Shown: one piece after another, positions 62,164 through 64,000 of the stretch
How positions within the stretch are numbered: the stretch's first letter is position 1
How the letters are laid out: every line of letters starts with the position of its first letter
From: an uncultured Bacteroides sp.
GTDB taxonomy: Bacteria; Bacteroidota; Bacteroidia; Bacteroidales; Bacteroidaceae
Assembly (NCBI RefSeq): GCF_963677945.1
Contig: NZ_OY782578.1
Coordinates: 3,005,258-3,069,257 of the forward strand
Direction: 5' to 3'
DNA: 64,000 bases
Position numbers and translations under genes: made by a program
Notes under the pieces: generated by a model
Database searches by the model: none
What the model saw: the letters and a program-made list of their open reading frames with translations, nothing else
Told to the model about the DNA's origin: nothing

Positions 62164-64000
62164 ATGGACAAAAACACCTTAGTGGGATTCGTACTGATTG
62201 GAGCTGTTTTAATAGGATTTACCTTTTTACAACGCCCCAGCGAGAAACAACTTATTGCCCAGAAACACTTTCAGGATTCCATTCAAACACTGGCTCAGAA
62301 AGATACTGCCAACAAAGCTAAAGCTGCTGTTTTTGCAGACTCTGTTACTGCTCAAGCTGTTGATACAGCGGCTACTTTCTACAATGCTGCAAAAGGAACC
62401 GAAAGCTTTACTACTATTGAAAATGATTTAGTAAAACTAACATTCTCAAACAAAGGCGGACGAGTTTACTCTGCCATGTTGAAGAAATACAACGGACAAG
62501 ACAAAAAGCCTTTGGTTTTATTCGACAAAGAAGATGTTAGTATGAATTTCTTCTTCTATAACAAGAAAGAAAAAATTGAAACTAAGGATTATTATTTCCA
62601 GGCTGTAAACAAGAGCGACTCTTCGGTTACAATGCGTCTGGCTGCCAGCAACGATAGCTATATCGATTTCACTTACACCATGCATAAAGGAAACTACATG
62701 GTAGATTTCAGTATTAAAGCTAACGGCATGCTTGATAAGCTGTCTCCAAGCGTTAATTACGTAGATATTGAATGGAATCAGAAACTTCGTCAGGCAGAAC
62801 GTGGATACAAAAACGAAGGTCGTTATGCTTACCTGATGTATAAGTATGATGGTGCCGATACTGATCACCTTTCTGAAGCAAAGAATGCTGATGCCTCTAT
62901 TACAGGAAGATTAAAATGGATTGGTTACAAAACTCAATATTTCTCTTCTGTATTTATTGCCGATCAGGATTTCGAAAAGAATGTTTTGAAATCAAGTTTA
63001 GAAACTGAAGGTAGCGGTTATCTGAAGAATTACTCATCAACAATGACTACTTACTTCGATGCTAAAGGTTCTAAGGCTACCAACATGCATTTCTACTTCG
63101 GTCCTAACCATTACAAAACACTGAAAGCATTCGATGCAGGCAAAGACGACAGTAATAAACTTGAGCTTGATAAGCTTGTTCCACTAGGATGGTCAGTTCT
63201 TCGCTGGATCAACAAAGTGTTTACCATTAATGTATTCGACTGGCTTACAGGTCTTGGATTAAGCATGGGATGGGTACTCTTCTTTATGACTGTAATTGTA
63301 AAAGCGGTTATTTTCTACTTTACATTCAAGTCATATATGTCATCTGCCAGAATGAGAGTTCTGAAACCGCAGATCGATATTATTAATCAAAAGTATCCTA
63401 AGAAAGAAGACGCATTAAAGAAACAACAGGAAACAATGTCTCTTTACAGCAAATACGGTGTTAGTCCAATGAGTGGATGCTTACCAATGGTGCTTCAGAT
63501 GCCAATTGTAATCGCACTGTTCATGTTTGTACCTAGTGCTATTGAATTGCGTCAGCAGAGTTTCCTTTGGGCAGACGACCTTTCAACATTCGATGCATTT
63601 ATTCAATGGAATCAGCATATTCCGTTTGTAGGAAATCACATCAGTTTGTTCTGCTTGTTAATGTCATTGGCAAACATTCTGAACACTAAGTATACAATGA
63701 ATCAGCAAGATACCGGTCAGCAACAAATGCCAGGTATGAAAGCTATGATGTATGTAATGCCAATCATGTTCATCTTCATTTTGAACGATTATGCATCAGG
63801 ATTGAACTACTACTATTTACTTTCTACCCTGATTAGTATTATCACAATGGTTGTACTTAAAAAAGTTGTTAACGACGAGAAGATTCTTGCCAAACTAGAA
63901 GCTTATAAGAGCAGCGATAAGCCTAAGAAGAAAACAGGCTTAATGTCTAAAATGGCCGAAATGCAGGAACAACAGGACCGTATGGCTAAAGAGCGTGATC
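62164..64000 (+). CDS. yidC: Membrane protein insertase YidC, nearly complete (3' end off window)
   Basis: Inserts proteins into the inner membrane, alone or with Sec. 612 codons are present and the frame is open at the window edge; the family in Bacteroidota is about 615-645 residues. The N-terminal membrane anchor (about 6-22; [21 protein letters not shown]) is followed by a large periplasmic domain (about 60-355). The conserved insertase core has [42 protein letters not shown] and [14 protein letters not shown] lysine-rich tail begins near residue 595. It is probably co-transcribed with pyrG. Confidence 0.96.
   Translation, partial: MDKNTLVGFVLIGAVLIGFTFLQRPSEKQLIAQKHFQDSIQTLAQKDTANKAKAAVFADSVTAQAVDTAATFYNAAKGTESFTTIENDLVKLTFSNKGGRVYSAMLKKYNGQDKKPLVLFDKEDVSMNFFFYNKKEKIETKDYYFQAVNKSDSSVTMRLAASNDSYIDFTYTMHKGNYMVDFSIKANGMLDKLSPSVNYVDIEWNQKLRQAERGYKNEGRYAYLMYKYDGADTDHLSEAKNADASITGRLKWIGYKTQYFSSVFIADQDFEKNVLKSSLETEGSGYLKNYSSTMTTYFDAKGSKATNMHFYFGPNHYKTLKAFDAGKDDSNKLELDKLVPLGWSVLRWINKVFTINVFDWLTGLGLSMGWVLFFMTVIVKAVIFYFTFKSYMSSARMRVLKPQIDIINQKYPKKEDALKKQQETMSLYSKYGVSPMSGCLPMVLQMPIVIALFMFVPSAIELRQQSFLWADDLSTFDAFIQWNQHIPFVGNHISLFCLLMSLANILNTKYTMNQQDTGQQQMPGMKAMMYVMPIMFIFILNDYASGLNYYYLLSTLISIITMVVLKKVVNDEKILAKLEAYKSSDKPKKKTGLMSKMAEMQEQQDRMAKERD

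Overview
The window looks like a chromosomal segment of a Bacteroidota bacterium, most likely order Bacteroidales and close to Bacteroides. The evidence is AT-rich DNA, many promoters of the Bacteroides form (TTG/TTTG, about 20 nt, then TAnnTTTG), and gene families typical of the group: GH115 glucuronidase, C10 peptidases with Spi propeptides, TonB-receptor-like barrels, and DUF3078, DUF6057 and DUF3298 proteins. The uronate, xylan and pectin genes suggest a user of plant polysaccharides. No rRNA, tRNA, CRISPR array, insertion sequence or prophage was seen.

Layout. 1-2244 is the 5' part of ileS (minus). 2245-2932 is non-coding and holds a phased TGTACA array and a CTAG-rich cluster. A 2-Cys peroxiredoxin (minus) diverges from a transaldolase-like gene. 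A two-component pair (4534-6706, minus) diverges from an outer-membrane barrel gene. A GNAT-nitrilase fusion and a GH115 glucuronidase follow. 13529-20807 (minus) encodes a giant double histidine kinase, a LuxR-type response regulator, an AbgT-family transporter and a small membrane protein. A candidate small RNA, a DUF6064-like protein and a split ThrE exporter come next. 23696-28271 is a uronate module: KDPG aldolase and KDG kinase (minus) diverge from a LacI-type regulator and altronate dehydratase (plus). 28842-40019 is a cluster of four paralogous secreted C10 cysteine proteases with a small lipoprotein gene inside it. Then come lipB, a pectinesterase, a metallophosphoesterase lipoprotein, a copper P-type ATPase with a Cys-rich secreted protein, and mostly housekeeping genes: rsmG, an MBL hydrolase, gcvP, a DsrE protein, DUF6057, glgB, YhcH-type, DUF2461, an inositol monophosphatase family protein, DUF3078, pyrG and a nearly complete yidC that runs off the end.

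How they work together. GH115 releases glucuronic acid from xylan and the pectinesterase de-esterifies pectin. The uxaA-kdgK-eda set can carry the resulting uronates to pyruvate and glyceraldehyde-3-phosphate. Its divergent control region has two LacI-type palindromes placed almost symmetrically around back-to-back promoters.

Most unusual observations. (1) Three separate intergenic arrays (2408-2479, 16164-16234, 46469-46540) each carry exactly four TGTACA/TCTACA-type boxes at 21-22 bp spacing. (2) In the 1525-residue kinase, the first half keeps an intact ATPase but lacks the phospho-accepting His, while the second half keeps a His but has a degenerate ATPase. (3) The four-protease cluster carries type-A (Por-like) C-terminal sorting domains. 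All functions here are read from sequence alone; no database search was run.
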